Below are positions 1 to 6,022 of a stretch of DNA of 14,013 nt, in pieces. The stretch lies in the NCBI GenBank assembly GCA_026770585.1, contig MU646488.1, forward strand, positions 185,329 through 199,341. The letters run 5' to 3'. Position 1 is the stretch's first letter; the number at the start of each line of letters is the position of its first letter. Source of the DNA: Baffinella frigidus (Eukaryota > Cryptophyceae > Cryptomonadales > Baffinellaceae). Under the pieces are notes generated by a model. It was not told where the DNA came from. It made no database searches and was given only the letters and a program-made list of their open reading frames with translations. The position numbers were made by a program, and so were the translations under genes.

Positions 1-179
1 TGGGGTTTGGGGTGTGGGATTTGGGGGTTGGGGTTTAGGTTTAGAGTTGGGGGTTCAGGGTTTGGGGGTTGGGGGTTTGGAGTTGGAGTTTAGGGTTTGG
101 GGTTTGGGGTTTGGGGTTTGGAGTTTGGGGTTTGGGGGTTGGGGGTTTAGGGTATACGGGTCTGGGATTTGGGGATTAG
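1..179 (+). repeat. Degenerate telomere-like repeat, G-rich on + strand
   Basis: Near-continuous 6-8 base units of the form GGGTTTGGGG, GGGTTTAGG and GGGGGTTGG. The block is highly degenerate compared with a true telomere end and runs off the left edge of the window. The apparent small + strand ORF here is only the Gly/Leu/Val-rich reading of the repeat and is not a gene. Confidence 0.9.
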
Positions 180-216
180 ATACCGTCGCGGTACAAAACC
201 CGCCGATCTAGTCCGA
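152..216 (+). repeat. Dispersed repeat module, copy 1 (pair at 12409-12480)
   Basis: The stretch from GTATACGGGTCTGGGAT to GGTACAAAACCCGCC and ATCTAGTCCGA recurs at 12409-12480 with a few substitutions and a small insertion. At both places it lies upstream of a second shared module (276-318 and 12726-12770) in the same order and orientation. Confidence 0.75.
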
Positions 217-275
217 ATTTTGGGGGGGTGCTAGCTTCACCTCAGTCGGTTTTCGGGTTTCGGGTTTCGTGTATC

Positions 276-318
276 AAGTTGACATGCTGGGTTGCGGTAC
301 AAACCCGTCAACGTTGGG
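276..318 (+). repeat. Dispersed repeat module with GTTGAC/GTCAAC ends, copy 1
   Basis: AAGTTGACATGCTGGGT, then GCGGTACAAACCCGTCAACG and TTGGGG. It is about 93% identical by eye to 12726-12770. The ends GTTGAC and GTCAAC are inverted. A partial third copy (CGGTACAAATTCGTCAACTT) lies near 1056-1077. Confidence 0.75.
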
Positions 319-334
319 GAGGACAAGAGCCCGG

Positions 335-353
335 GCTCACCAGATTGGTGAGC
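335..353. other. Short perfect hairpin
   Basis: GCTCACCA, a 3-base loop (GAT), then TGGTGAGC. This is an 8-bp perfect stem. No function can be assigned. Confidence 0.5.
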
Positions 354-465
354 GCAAATAGGCTGAGACAGCGCTAGGAAGCGGGGGGGCACCGGAGGAA
401 AGCAGCATGTCGCTTGAGAGAATGGCTTGCGAGTCTGCTTCGCCCATCCTGTGTGATGATGATGT

Positions 466-541
466 CAACAGTGCTATCAAGACTTCAAGAAACCCCACCC
501 CCCCCTAGGACCACCCTACGACCCTAGGTAGAAGCCTACGG
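466..541. mobile_element. Truncated relic of family A hairpin element
   Basis: CAAGAAACCCCACCCCCCCC followed by TAGGACCACC, then CTACGACCCTAGG, matches the left arm and core of the family A elements at 4100 and 4726. The right arm is not found, so this is a truncated and decayed copy. The boundary at 466 is approximate. Confidence 0.5.
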
Positions 542-705
542 GAGTGTCAGATCGAGGTGTGGTATTTGAATCTGTCTGCCTGAGATATTAGCGTTAGCAA
601 CCGGGTAAGGGTGCCCAGCTATGTCTGGGCCCTGAGCAAGTTCAACTGAGCACTTCGCTACGAGACAACTGCACCACGCGAAGGCTGTCACCCCAGCCCG
701 CCACC

Positions 706-1086
706 ATGGGACTCATACCCCGCGATTCATCAGGCACCATCTTGTGGAAGCGCAAGCACCATCGGATCTGGTGTCCAAGCCGTGATTGTCCGAGCCACAA
801 CTCCGTCGGCCACCGGTACCAAGGGGCCTTCTTCAGCCTCTCAAGGCGTGGATACCTGGCGAGGAAAAAGAGGAGCAGCAGGAGGGCAGCGGGCGCGGAG
901 GCGCGGAAGCATCGCGCGCGAAAGGTTGCCCTCTCCATCCTTCCACGGCGCCGTCCCCTTCGTCCTTCGATGCACCCGCTTAGAAGTATCGCAGGATTGA
1001 CCACTTTTCTAATCGCAGGGTTGCCGACTTTTCTAAAGTTGCCACCCGCCGTATTCGGTACAAATTCGTCAACTTTGGAGCAGTAA
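706..1086 (+). CDS. Weak ORF of 126 codons with ideal Kozak context
   Basis: An open frame starting at an ATG in the context CCGCCACCATGG, a textbook eukaryotic initiation context. The product is basic (Arg, Lys and Ser rich) with no domain I recognise. Near its end it contains an in-frame 24-bp tandem duplication encoding IAGLTTFL then IAGLPTFL. A longer 201-codon frame is open on the opposite strand (642-1247), so chance in GC-rich DNA is a serious alternative. I see no splice or homology support. Treat as hypothetical. Confidence 0.2.
   Translation: MGLIPRDSSGTILWKRKHHRIWCPSRDCPSHNSVGHRYQGAFFSLSRRGYLARKKRSSRRAAGAEARKHRARKVALSILPRRRPLRPSMHPLRSIAGLTTFLIAGLPTFLKLPPAVFGTNSSTLEQ
988..1035. repeat. 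24-bp tandem duplication (2 copies, 3 mismatches)
   Basis: 988-1011 (ATCGCAGGATTGACCACTTT then TCTA) is followed directly by 1012-1035 with three substitutions. The unit length is a multiple of three, so it keeps frame: IAGL(T/P)TFL on the + strand, KV(G/V)NPAI on the - strand. Confidence 0.8.
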
Positions 1087-1129
1087 GGGACATGTAAAAG
1101 TCGAGTTATAAAAGCGATTCTATTTCGCG

Positions 1130-1756
1130 ATGCCGGGACTTTCGGCCCTGTTGTTGGCGGCTCGGCCGGCAGCGGCAACCGCCAAGGAGTCGCAACCCAC
1201 GTCCCTCTCAGCTGCCGCCCCGGACGCTTGCTACGCCAAGGCGTCACAGCACGTAAACCCCTGCCCTAGACGGCTCACCCCCTTCCCAAACTGGCCAATG
1301 GCAGAGCCTGCAGGCGGCTTCCCCCGAGCTTGGGTCGTGACTCGTCCAGACATGGCTCTTCGGACTGCAGCGAAACGGTGGAGGAGGATGCAGCACGGAC
1401 AGAGTTTAGCAGGAGATCTGCCCCTTGGACTCTCGGCATTCCGAGTCGACTCCCGACCCGCGGCAGCCAGGAGGCGCCTCCTCGGTTTGCCGATCAGTCG
1501 AAGACAGGGAGGGTATCTCGACTACAAGAACCCCGTAGGACCACCGCACGGTCCTAGGGATAGGGCTGATGTAGGGCCCTGGGCGGGTGCGGGTTGTTGC
1601 ATTCGAGATTCGCGTGTAGAAGCTGGCGTCTCGATCGAGGAGCGACGCTGGCGGGTCGCAAGTCCCTCAAGCTCAACCCTGAACCTCAACCCTAAACCCT
1701 CAACCCTAAGCTCTAAGCCTACACCCGAGGCGTCGCTGGCGGGCTGTGGTGGGTAG
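1130..1756 (+). CDS. Weak 208-codon ORF, probably fortuitous
   Basis: The frame opens with MPGLSALLLAARPAAATAKES, an Ala/Leu-rich start that could resemble an organelle-targeting or signal sequence. It then runs through a decayed family A hairpin relic (1503-1618) and a CCCTAAA-like tract (1672-1728). Because more than a quarter of the frame is recognisable repeat DNA, a chance ORF in GC-rich sequence is the simplest reading. No domain is recognised. The first ~120 codons, before the relic, are the only part that could be genuine. Confidence 0.15.
   Translation: MPGLSALLLAARPAAATAKESQPTSLSAAAPDACYAKASQHVNPCPRRLTPFPNWPMAEPAGGFPRAWVVTRPDMALRTAAKRWRRMQHGQSLAGDLPLGLSAFRVDSRPAAARRRLLGLPISRRQGGYLDYKNPVGPPHGPRDRADVGPWAGAGCCIRDSRVEAGVSIEERRWRVASPSSSTLNLNPKPSTLSSKPTPEASLAGCGG
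1503..1618. mobile_element. Decayed family A hairpin element (full-length relic)
   Basis: GACAGGGAGGGTATCTCGAC aligns to the family A left end, GTAGGACCACCGCACGGTCC and GCTGATGTAGGGCCCTGGG align to the core, and GGGTGCGGGTTGTTGC aligns to the GGGGGCGGTTTCTTATG right arm. Many substitutions suggest an old insertion. The ends are approximate. Confidence 0.55.
1672..1728 (-). repeat. Small telomere-like tract, C-rich on + strand
   Basis: CCTGAACCTCAACCCTAAAC and similar units, about 8 degenerate copies. Confidence 0.75.
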
Positions 1757-1815
1757 AGGTCCGCTCTCAGCCCCAGAAACCTTTAAAAAGCGTGATAAGT
1801 TTATTGGGCGGCGCC

Positions 1816-2040
1816 CGCCAGCGGCTAGCCCACCAGCAACCGTAGCAGCTTTTAACCGGATCGGGTACTGTAGCAGATTTCAGCTAAACCGGACATATCG
1901 ATCCGTATCTCCCGTCAGCAATTTCGAGGTCCCTAGGGGCTCCTACCGTAGGGTCCTACGAATAAACCAAAAAAAACGATTCGTTCCCGGATTCTTGCAA
2001 GGGTCCGGTAAAAGCTGCTACGGGTTGCTGGTGGCTGGCG
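1816..2040. mobile_element. Inverted-repeat element F (foldback, about 225 bp)
   Basis: The left arm contains CCACCAGCAACCGTAGCAGC then TTTTAACCGGA (to 1860). The right arm (2004-2040) contains TCCGGTAAAAGCTGCTACGG then GTTGCTGGTGG. Arms are about 37-45 bp with small indels. The interior has the CTCCTACCGTAGGGTCCTAC motif shared with families A, B and D. No coding capacity, so non-autonomous. Confidence 0.7.
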
Positions 2041-2057
2041 AGCCACTATCCCTTGGA

Positions 2058-2198
2058 GGTGGCTCAAATAGTGCTGGGAGGTTTGATATTTGCCATGAGA
2101 TGGAGGTCGGATCCGACCTCCATAGGTCAAAAGTTAACACATTTTCGGTACAAAACCAACTTCTGGGATTTATGTTCCAGAGCACTATTTGAGCCACC
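2058..2198. repeat. 18-bp perfect inverted repeat enclosing a 24-bp perfect palindrome
   Basis: GGTGGCTCAAATAGTGCT (2058-2075) is exactly complementary to 2181-2198 (AGCACTATTTGAGCCACC). Inside, 2100-2123 is a perfect palindrome centred on a GGATCC (ATGGAGGTCGGATCC and its complement). Could be another short inverted-repeat element of about 141 bp. No clear target duplication. Confidence 0.75.
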
Positions 2199-2225
2199 GT
2201 GGTGGTCTGGTGCAGGGTTCTGACG

Positions 2226-2682
2226 CTGCATCCTCCCACCAGCCCTCAGAAGTGAACCAAATCACGATGTGCAGATGTGTGGGCAATTCCCCGCCCAGGG
2301 GGAATCAACTTTTGCGATGGCCAGGGGAAATCAACTTTTGCGATGGCTCGATTTGGTTCACTTTTGAGGGCTGGTGGTCTATGGCGCGTAGGTGTCGCAG
2401 TGCCAATTTTCGACCTTTTGTACAAAGCATTTTTAAAAAATCCCAAACCCTGACCTTTGTGGGCGAAAAGGACTTGCATACCCTTATATTGTTTTTGTCA
2501 GGCACCCCACATCTGTGGGGGTCTGCAACGGGGAAACGGCTGCAAGAATTCGTTGCTTTGGTCTCACCGTGAGGGTTGGTGGCAGGAGTCGCAGAGGCTA
2601 GGGGGTAAATCCTCAGCATTTACCGCCCATGGGAATTGCCCACACCTCTCCACATCGCGGTTCACTTCTGGGAGGATGCGGC
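2226..2682. mobile_element. Nested inverted-repeat element, outer arms about 55-67 bp
   Basis: Outer left arm 2226-2292 (CATCCTCCCA, CAGAAGTGAACC, GTGTGGGCAATTCCC) is the reverse complement of 2629-2682, with an 11-bp gap and substitutions. Inside the left half is a second inverted repeat: 2236-2264 (CCACCAGCCCTCAGAAGTGA) with 2350-2377 (TTTGGTTCACTTTTGAGGGC). The 2290-2350 stretch holds a tandem duplication of GGAATCAACTTTTGCGATGG. No ORF of transposase type is visible. Confidence 0.6.
2543..2600 (+). pseudogene. Diverged copy of the MKFVALVS-like fragment at 2900
   Basis: AATTCGTTGCTTTGGTCTCA then CCGTGAG matches 2904-2930 with one substitution, and GTTGGTGGCAGGAGTCGCAG matches 2931-2950 with few changes. 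The ATG of the second copy is CAA here. Probably part of a small segmental duplication that also includes GAGGGCTGGTGG and GTGTCGCAGTGC (near 2366-2400 and 2818-2858). Confidence 0.5.
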
Positions 2683-2899
2683 AAATCAACGTTTGCGATG
2701 GCGCGATTTCCACTGTTACTTCTTAAGTTAACAGAGGTTCCACTTTTGCTTTGAGACGTTTCACTCTCGACTTCTGTCTCGGTGGGCCGCGCTCTTTGAA
2801 GGCGTGCCACCAACTTCTGAGGGCTGGTGGCCTCCATGGCGCGCGCGTGTCGCAGTGCAGTACGTGTTTCGAGCAAAATTAAATTAAATATCTGGCGGG

Positions 2900-2925
2900 A
2901 TGAAATTCGTTGCGTTGGTCTCACC
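2900..2925 (+). CDS. Possible first exon (MKFVALVS) of a + strand gene relic
   Basis: ATGAAATTCGTTGCGTTGGT then CTCACC is followed by GTGAGT, a good donor-like sequence. It reads MKFVALVS. This resembles the start of diphthine-ammonia ligase (Dph6) family proteins, which begin with a hydrophobic strand followed by SGGKDS, but the SGGKDS motif is not seen after it. Eight hydrophobic residues are too few to assign a family. The next + strand island begins at 2970 after a CAG, which would make a 44-base intron. Low confidence. Confidence 0.2.
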
Positions 2926-2969
2926 GTGAGTGTTGGTCGCAGGTGTCGCAATGCCACGGCGCGATGCAG

Positions 2970-3005
2970 GCCCTCGGCATCGTCGTGGGCAAGGACGGCC
3001 AGCTG
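2970..3005 (+). CDS. Exon-like island encoding ALGIVVGKDGQL
   Basis: A 36-base open island between a CAG (2967-2969) and a GT (3006), reading ALGIVVGKDGQL, after which CCCGAAACCC repeats begin. The same 3' end, CAGCTG then GT, recurs at 3142, 3325 and 3617. This repeated coincidence of a conserved coding end, a GT and the start of a C-rich repeat is the evidence for an exon. Protein family not recognised. Confidence 0.4.
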
Positions 3006-3112
3006 GTCAAACCCGAAACCCGAAACCCCTGACCCCTGACCTGTAACCCCTAATTGTTGCCCCTAGTAAAACCGTATACACAAACATCGGACCTGACACC
3101 CGAAACCCGAGA

Positions 3113-3142
3113 GGGATCGTTGTGGGGAAGGACGACCAGCTG
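3113..3142 (+). pseudogene. Second copy of the GIVVGKDxQL island
   Basis: Reads GIVVGKDDQL, then GTCGAACCC and C-rich repeats. It differs from 2970-3005 by several mostly silent changes and one Gly to Asp change, and it has lost the first two codons. Duplicated exon 3' end. Confidence 0.4.
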
Positions 3143-3304
3143 GTCGAACCCTAACCCCTAACCCCTAACCCCCAGATCCTAGACCCTAGACCCTAGACCC
3201 TAGACCCTGGACCCTAGACTCCTAGCCCCTGACCCCCTAACCCATGACCCCTACCCCCTAAACCCTAAACCCTAAACCCTAACCCCTAATTCCTAACCCT
3301 AAAA

Positions 3305-3325
3305 ATGGGGAAGGACGGCCAGCTG
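3305..3325 (+). pseudogene. Third, shorter copy (MGKDGQL)
   Basis: ATGGGGAAGGACGGCCAGCT then G, followed by GTGCTCTCAACCCC. Only the last seven codons of the island remain; they are 18 of 21 bases or more identical to copies 1 and 2. Confidence 0.4.
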
Positions 3326-3439
3326 GTGCTCTCAACCCCTAACCCCTAATTCCTAGCTCTACCTGAGTAAAACTGGGCTCGCCAGAAAATCGTTTTGGTT
3401 GCCCTTTTGTACTGGAGTGTCGGCTCTAAATTTGTTTTT

Positions 3440-3454
3440 GAGAGAGAGCGCGAC

Positions 3455-3488
<34 letters not shown>

Positions 3489-3510
3489 CGTGAGCGTGCG
3501 CGAGAGAGAG
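3440..3510 (+). repeat. GA microsatellite
   Basis: About 70 bases of GAGAGA with a few CGCG and GTGC interruptions, lying between telomere-like tracts. Confidence 0.95.
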
Positions 3511-3596
3511 ACCCTACACCCTAATTCCCAACCCGAAACCTTGAACCCAAAACCTTGAACCCGAAACCGGGAACCCGTAACCCGAAACCCTCACGC

Positions 3597-3617
3597 GTAG
3601 ACAAGGGCAGGCAGCTG
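3597..3617 (+). pseudogene. Fourth, most diverged copy (VDKGRQL)
   Basis: GTAGACAAGGGCAGGCAGCT then G, followed by GTGCACTCA. It keeps the CAGCTG/GT junction. The bases just upstream (CCCTCACGCGTAGACAAG) resemble the acceptor side of the terminal island at 4010 (CCCTCACGCAGGTAATC..GACAAG), so this may be a recombinant of two exon ends. Confidence 0.35.
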
Positions 3618-3638
3618 GTGCACTCAATTTCTGACCCC

Positions 3639-3760
3639 TACAGGGGTACCTCGCTAATAAGAAACGTCCACCCCTCTAGGATCACCATAGGGTCCCTAGG
3701 CATAGGCCTACTGTAGGGTCCTAGGGGGGCGCGGTTTCTGATGAGCGAGGTACCCCTGTA
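3639..3760. mobile_element. Family A hairpin element, copy A1
   Basis: TACAGGGGTACCTCGCTAAT at the left and ATGAGCGAGGTACCCCTGTA at the right, 122 bp, almost wholly self-complementary. Flanks are CTGACCCC and ATTCCTAA; removing the element and one TA gives ACCCCTAATTCCTAA, which exists uninterrupted at 3285-3297. This supports a TA target duplication of Tc1/mariner or Stowaway MITE type. Confidence 0.85.
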
Positions 3761-4009
3761 ATTCCTAAACCCTGAACCCAAACCTCAAACCCGAAACCCT
3801 ATTCCTAATTTGTAAACCCTAAGCTCTGAACCCTGAACCCTGAACTTTGAACCCTGAACCCTGAATCCTGAACCCCAATCCCCAGTCCCCAGTCACCAAA
3901 CCCTGAACCCTGAACCTTAACCCTGAACCCAAGCCCTAAACCCTAAACCCTAAACCCTAAACCCTATACCCTGATGCTTAAACCCCCTAAACCCTAAACC
4001 CTCACGCAG

Positions 4010-4057
4010 GTAATCTCGGACAAGAAGACGTTCACCAACACCAAAGTCAAGATGTAG
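4010..4057 (+). CDS. Terminal exon candidate ending VISDKKTFTNTKVKM-stop
   Basis: Immediately after CCCTAAACCCTCACGCAG comes GTAATCTCGGACAAGAAGAC, reading VISDKKTFTNTKVKM and a TAG at 4055-4057. The change from C-rich repeat to a codon-like AAG/ACC/GTC-rich island at a pyrimidine-rich CAG is what a 3' splice site followed by a last exon looks like. Part of this end (ACACCAAAGTCAAGATGTAG then TGTAC) is duplicated exactly at 4246-4270. I infer it is the 3' end of the + strand gene or relic whose earlier islands lie at 2970-3617. The protein is not recognised. Confidence 0.45.
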   Translation, partial: VISDKKTFTNTKVKM

Positions 4058-4062
4058 TGTAC
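4038..4062 (+). repeat. 25-bp exact direct repeat, copy 1 (pair 4246-4270)
   Basis: ACACCAAAGTCAAGATGTAG then TGTAC occurs identically at 4246-4270. It covers the last codons and stop of the terminal exon candidate plus five bases downstream. Both copies are followed by GTAGCCTCTKTTG-like sequence. Confidence 0.9.
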
Positions 4063-4099
4063 ATTGCAGTGTAGCCTCTTTTGTAGCTGCGGGGGTGCG

Positions 4100-4220
4100 T
4101 ACAGGGGTACCTCGCTCATAAGAAAGTGCACCCCCCCTAGGACCACGCTAGGACCCTGGGCATGGTCCTACTATAGGGTCCTAGGGGGGGGCGGTTTCTT
4201 ATGAGCGAGGTACCCCTGTA
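4100..4220. mobile_element. Family A hairpin element, copy A2
   Basis: 121 bp; TACAGGGGTACCTCGCTCAT and ATGAGCGAGGTACCCCTGTA ends; core TAGGACCACGCTAGGACCCT and CCTACTATAGGGTCCTAGG. An empty counterpart of its target, GTACGTAGCCTCTGTTGGGGG, is at 4267-4287, against GTGCG-TA[element]TA-GCCTCAGTTGGGGG here. Confidence 0.85.
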
Positions 4221-4245
4221 GCCTCAGTTGGGGGTGCGGGGGTGG

Positions 4246-4270
4246 ACACCAAAGTCAAGATGTAGTGTAC
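4246..4270 (+). repeat. 25-bp exact direct repeat, copy 2
   Basis: Identical to 4038-4062; a duplicated 3' gene end separated from the first copy by element A2. Confidence 0.9.
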
Positions 4271-4612
4271 GTAGCCTCTGTTGGGGGTGCAGGGGTGGAT
4301 GCCCTTAGATGTGAGGCGGGCCCATCCCGGACCCGGTCCTCACATTAGAGCCTATCCAGAACAGGGGTGCGGGTTTGCACAGCCTCTGTTGGGGGTGCGG
4401 GGGTGCGGGGGTGGATGCTGGAATGCGGGGGTGCATACGTGGCGGCCGTGTCAGTACTAATAAATGCTCTCACACACGTGAGGTGGGCCCGTTTCTGAAT
4501 GCCCATAGACTTTTGTATCACTCAACTCAAGGCTCGAGGGCCTCACTTGGGACCTGTATCGAGAGTGATAAAGAAGAAGAAGACACGTGCACCATCTGTG
4601 GGGATTGTACAT

Positions 4613-4637
4613 GTGTGGGTATCTAGGCTCTAAGGGC
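4613..4637. repeat. Inverted copy of the 5165-5190 repeat
   Basis: GTGTGGGTATCTAGGCTCTA then AGGGCA is the reverse complement of TGCCCTTAGAGCCTAGATAC then CCACA near 5167-5191. Confidence 0.75.
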
Positions 4638-4682
4638 ACTTACATGTAAGCACGCAAGGTTACTTCGGAGGCCTAATCTGCG

Positions 4683-4725
4683 TTGGCGTCCTCATATCCT
4701 TGCGTCCTTAGGTGCCCTTAGAGTC
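4683..4725 (+). repeat. Direct repeat upstream of A3 (pair near 5134-5176)
   Basis: TTGGCGTCCTCATATCCTTG then CGTCCTTAGGTGCCCTTAGAG matches CCGACGTCCTCATAACCTTG and the following bases near 5134-5176 with few changes. Confidence 0.75.
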
Positions 4726-4846
4726 TACAGGGGTACCTCGATCATAAGAAACTGCCCCCCCCCCAGGACCACCGTAGGGCCATAGGCATAGCCCTGCTGT
4801 AGGGTCCTAGGGGGGGGCGGTTTCTTATGAGCGAGGTACCCCTGTA
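4726..4846. mobile_element. Family A hairpin element, copy A3
   Basis: 121 bp; ends TACAGGGGTACCTCGATCAT and ATGAGCGAGGTACCCCTGTA. The flanks TTAGAGTC and TCCAGG rejoin around one TA to give a sequence matching TTAGAGCCTATCCAGA at 4345-4360. This internal empty site is direct support for TA-targeted insertion. Confidence 0.88.
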
Positions 4847-4856
4847 TCCAGGATGT

Positions 4857-4946
4857 GATCCGAAAGGAAGCATGGCTTTTCTGCAGAACCAGTTCCGGTG
4901 TCCGCCTATGTTGGGAGCTCGAAGAACCTCAAGGACCTAAAGGATG
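4857..4946 (+). repeat. Dispersed ~90-bp repeat, copy 1
   Basis: GATCCGAAAGGAAGCATGGC through CTGCAGA, CCTATGTTGGGAG and GGACCTAAAGGATGC. It matches 6258-6358 directly and 5223-5300 in inverted orientation, each with moderate divergence. No coding frame is shared. Confidence 0.7.
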
Positions 4947-5222
4947 CACAAGAGGGGTGCGGGGGTGCAGAGGCTCTGTTGGGGGTGCGGGGGTGGATGC
5001 CGAAAGGACGGCCGCGTCGGCATTGACAAATGCTCAGACACTGGCTCGGCTGGGGTGCATGCACGTAGTTACCAGTCAACTCTCTCTACTTAGAAGGCCC
5101 AAGTGAAAGTACTTGAGAGGCCTAAGTGAATCTACGCCGACGTCCTCATAACCTTGCGTCCTTAGATGCCCTTAGAGCCTAGATACCCACAGCCGTGTCG
5201 GTATTAACACAGGTCTCGCTCC

Positions 5223-5300
5223 CAGTCCTTTAGGTCCTTTAGGTTTTAATTTCTCCCAACATATGCCAACGACACGCCCTTCCGTAGAAAGGACTGCAGA
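5223..5300 (-). repeat. Dispersed ~80-bp repeat, inverted copy
   Basis: CAGTCCTTTAGGTCCTTTAG and GCCAACGACACGCCCTTCCG are the reverse complement of 6281-6356 with a few differences. The pair forms a long inverted repeat about 1 kb across, enclosing A4, B1 and D. Confidence 0.75.
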
Positions 5301-5374
5301 GCACATGACCTCTCTCGGCGCCTCTGCTCAGACACAGCATCGGTGGGAGAGCATACAAGACGGCCGTGTCGGCC

Positions 5375-5403
5375 GTAACAAATATCACTCTTCAGTGCGC
5401 GCT
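5375..5403 (+). repeat. 29-bp direct repeat flanking A4, left copy
   Basis: GTAACAAATATCACTCTTCA then GTGCGCGCT; the right copy at 5528-5556 differs at two bases. Confidence 0.9.
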
Positions 5404-5530
5404 ACAGGGGCACCTCGCTCATAAGAAAGCGCCTCCTCCTAGGGCCCTACAGTACATGTAGGGCTATGTCTAGCGCCCTGTGCTGGTCCTAGGGGGAGGG
5501 GCGGTTTCTTATGAGCGAGGTACCCCTGTA
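5403..5530. mobile_element. Family A hairpin element, copy A4 (core inverted)
   Basis: 128 bp; ends TACAGGGGCACCTCGCTCAT and ATGAGCGAGGTACCCCTGTA. The inner sequence aligns best to A1-A3 in reverse orientation. It sits exactly at the junction of a 27-bp tandem duplication, so the TA shared by the two duplicate units served as the target. Confidence 0.85.
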
Positions 5531-5556
5531 ACAAATGTCTCTCTTCAGTGCGCGCT
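5528..5556 (+). repeat. 29-bp direct repeat flanking A4, right copy
   Basis: GTAACAAATGTCTCTCTTCA then GTGCGCGCT. Overlaps the terminal GTA of A4. Confidence 0.9.
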
Positions 5557-5623
5557 CTGGGGTTACAACCCCGTGTAGGATAACCCAAGTGACTTTACAT
5601 AGTCACGTCCACTACAAGGAGAT

Positions 5624-5725
5624 ATCCCATAAGTGGCGAGTAGGCTCATACGCCCTACCGTAGGGCCCTAGGACCTGCCTGGGACCTCTTGGGGTCCATT
5701 TTGACCCCCTCGCCACTTAAGGGAT
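5624..5725. mobile_element. Family B inverted-repeat element, copy B1
   Basis: ATCCCATAAGTGGCGAG at the left and CTCGCCACTTAAGGGAT at the right, 102 bp, flanked by perfect 8-bp direct repeats AAGGAGAT (5616-5623 and 5726-5733). An 8-bp duplication is typical of hAT-superfamily elements, so this may be a hAT-type MITE. The interior carries CGCCCTACCGTAGGGCCCTA. Confidence 0.8.
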
Positions 5726-5798
5726 AAGGAGATATAAGCCCGCACGTGCAGCAGACCTCTGTTCTCCTCAGTCAACGACTCTACTCCCACGCATGGTC

Positions 5799-5970
5799 AT
5801 GCAAAAAGCTAACGCCAGCGAGGTACTTACAGCCTACGGATTTCCTACGGTAGGTAGGGGGGCTCCCACGACTTTATAATGCAAAATCATTTAAAAGTCG
5901 TAGGAGCCCCCCTACCTACCGTAGGCAATCCGTAGGCTGTAAGTACCTCGCTGGCGTTAGCTTTGGGCAT
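5799..5970. mobile_element. 172-bp near-perfect palindrome (element D)
   Basis: Arms of about 77 bases (5799-5876 and 5893-5970) around a ~16-base AT-rich loop. The left arm includes GCTAACGCCAGCGAGGTACT and CCTACGGTAGGTAGGGGGGC; the right arm is its complement with only a few mismatches. Such low divergence suggests a recent foldback insertion or ongoing arm correction. The 64-codon - strand ORF across it is only arm sequence. Inner motif CCTACCGTAGG is shared with A, B and F. Confidence 0.88.
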
Positions 5971-5976
5971 TAATGG

Positions 5977-6022
5977 CGCGCTACCCCTCGAGGTACGCCC
6001 GCCGCATCTCAAACACCAACGC
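5977..6022 (-). pseudogene. Duplicated gene 3' end encoding ALVFEMRRAYLEG-stop
   Basis: On the - strand this reads LALVFEMRRAYLEG and a TAG (plus positions 5983-5981). The 46-bp segment matches 6357-6402 with four substitutions; in this frame two are silent and two change residues, and the stop is kept. Upstream the frame closes quickly, so this copy looks like a truncated duplicate. Confidence 0.4.

Larger units (their letters stand above)
3009..4006 (-). repeat. Telomere-like repeat block, C-rich on + strand
   Basis: CCCTAAA, CCCTGAA, CCCCTAA, CCCGAAA and CCCTAGA variants across about 1 kb. It is interrupted by four short coding-like islands, a GA microsatellite and one family A element. 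Best-preserved runs are near 3256-3282 and 3944-3966. If the islands are exons, this is intron material whose sense strand is C-rich. Confidence 0.9.
4221..5000 (+). repeat. Dispersed GCCTCTGTTGGGGGTGCGGG units
   Basis: Copies at 4221-4246, 4272-4301, 4381-4418 and 4971-5000, several followed by GGATGC. They appear to derive from sequence just 3' of the stop at 4057. A second short unit (GGCCGTGTCGGTATTAACAA then ATGCTC, variants) recurs at 4444-4470, 5010-5035, 5191-5215 and 5361-5390. Confidence 0.7.

Noticed and set aside
642-1247. 201-codon - strand ORF
   Set aside because: Overlaps the 706-1086 + strand ORF almost entirely, has no domain, and its Leu-rich part is the complement of a purine-rich tract. 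Probably fortuitous.
1746-2192. 148-codon + strand ORF
   Set aside because: Runs through both arms of element F and the inverted repeat at 2058-2198; it is a reading of non-coding foldback DNA.
2189-2726. Several 73-127 codon ORFs on both strands
   Set aside because: All lie in the nested repeat at 2226-2682, in mutually shadowing frames with no recognisable motif.
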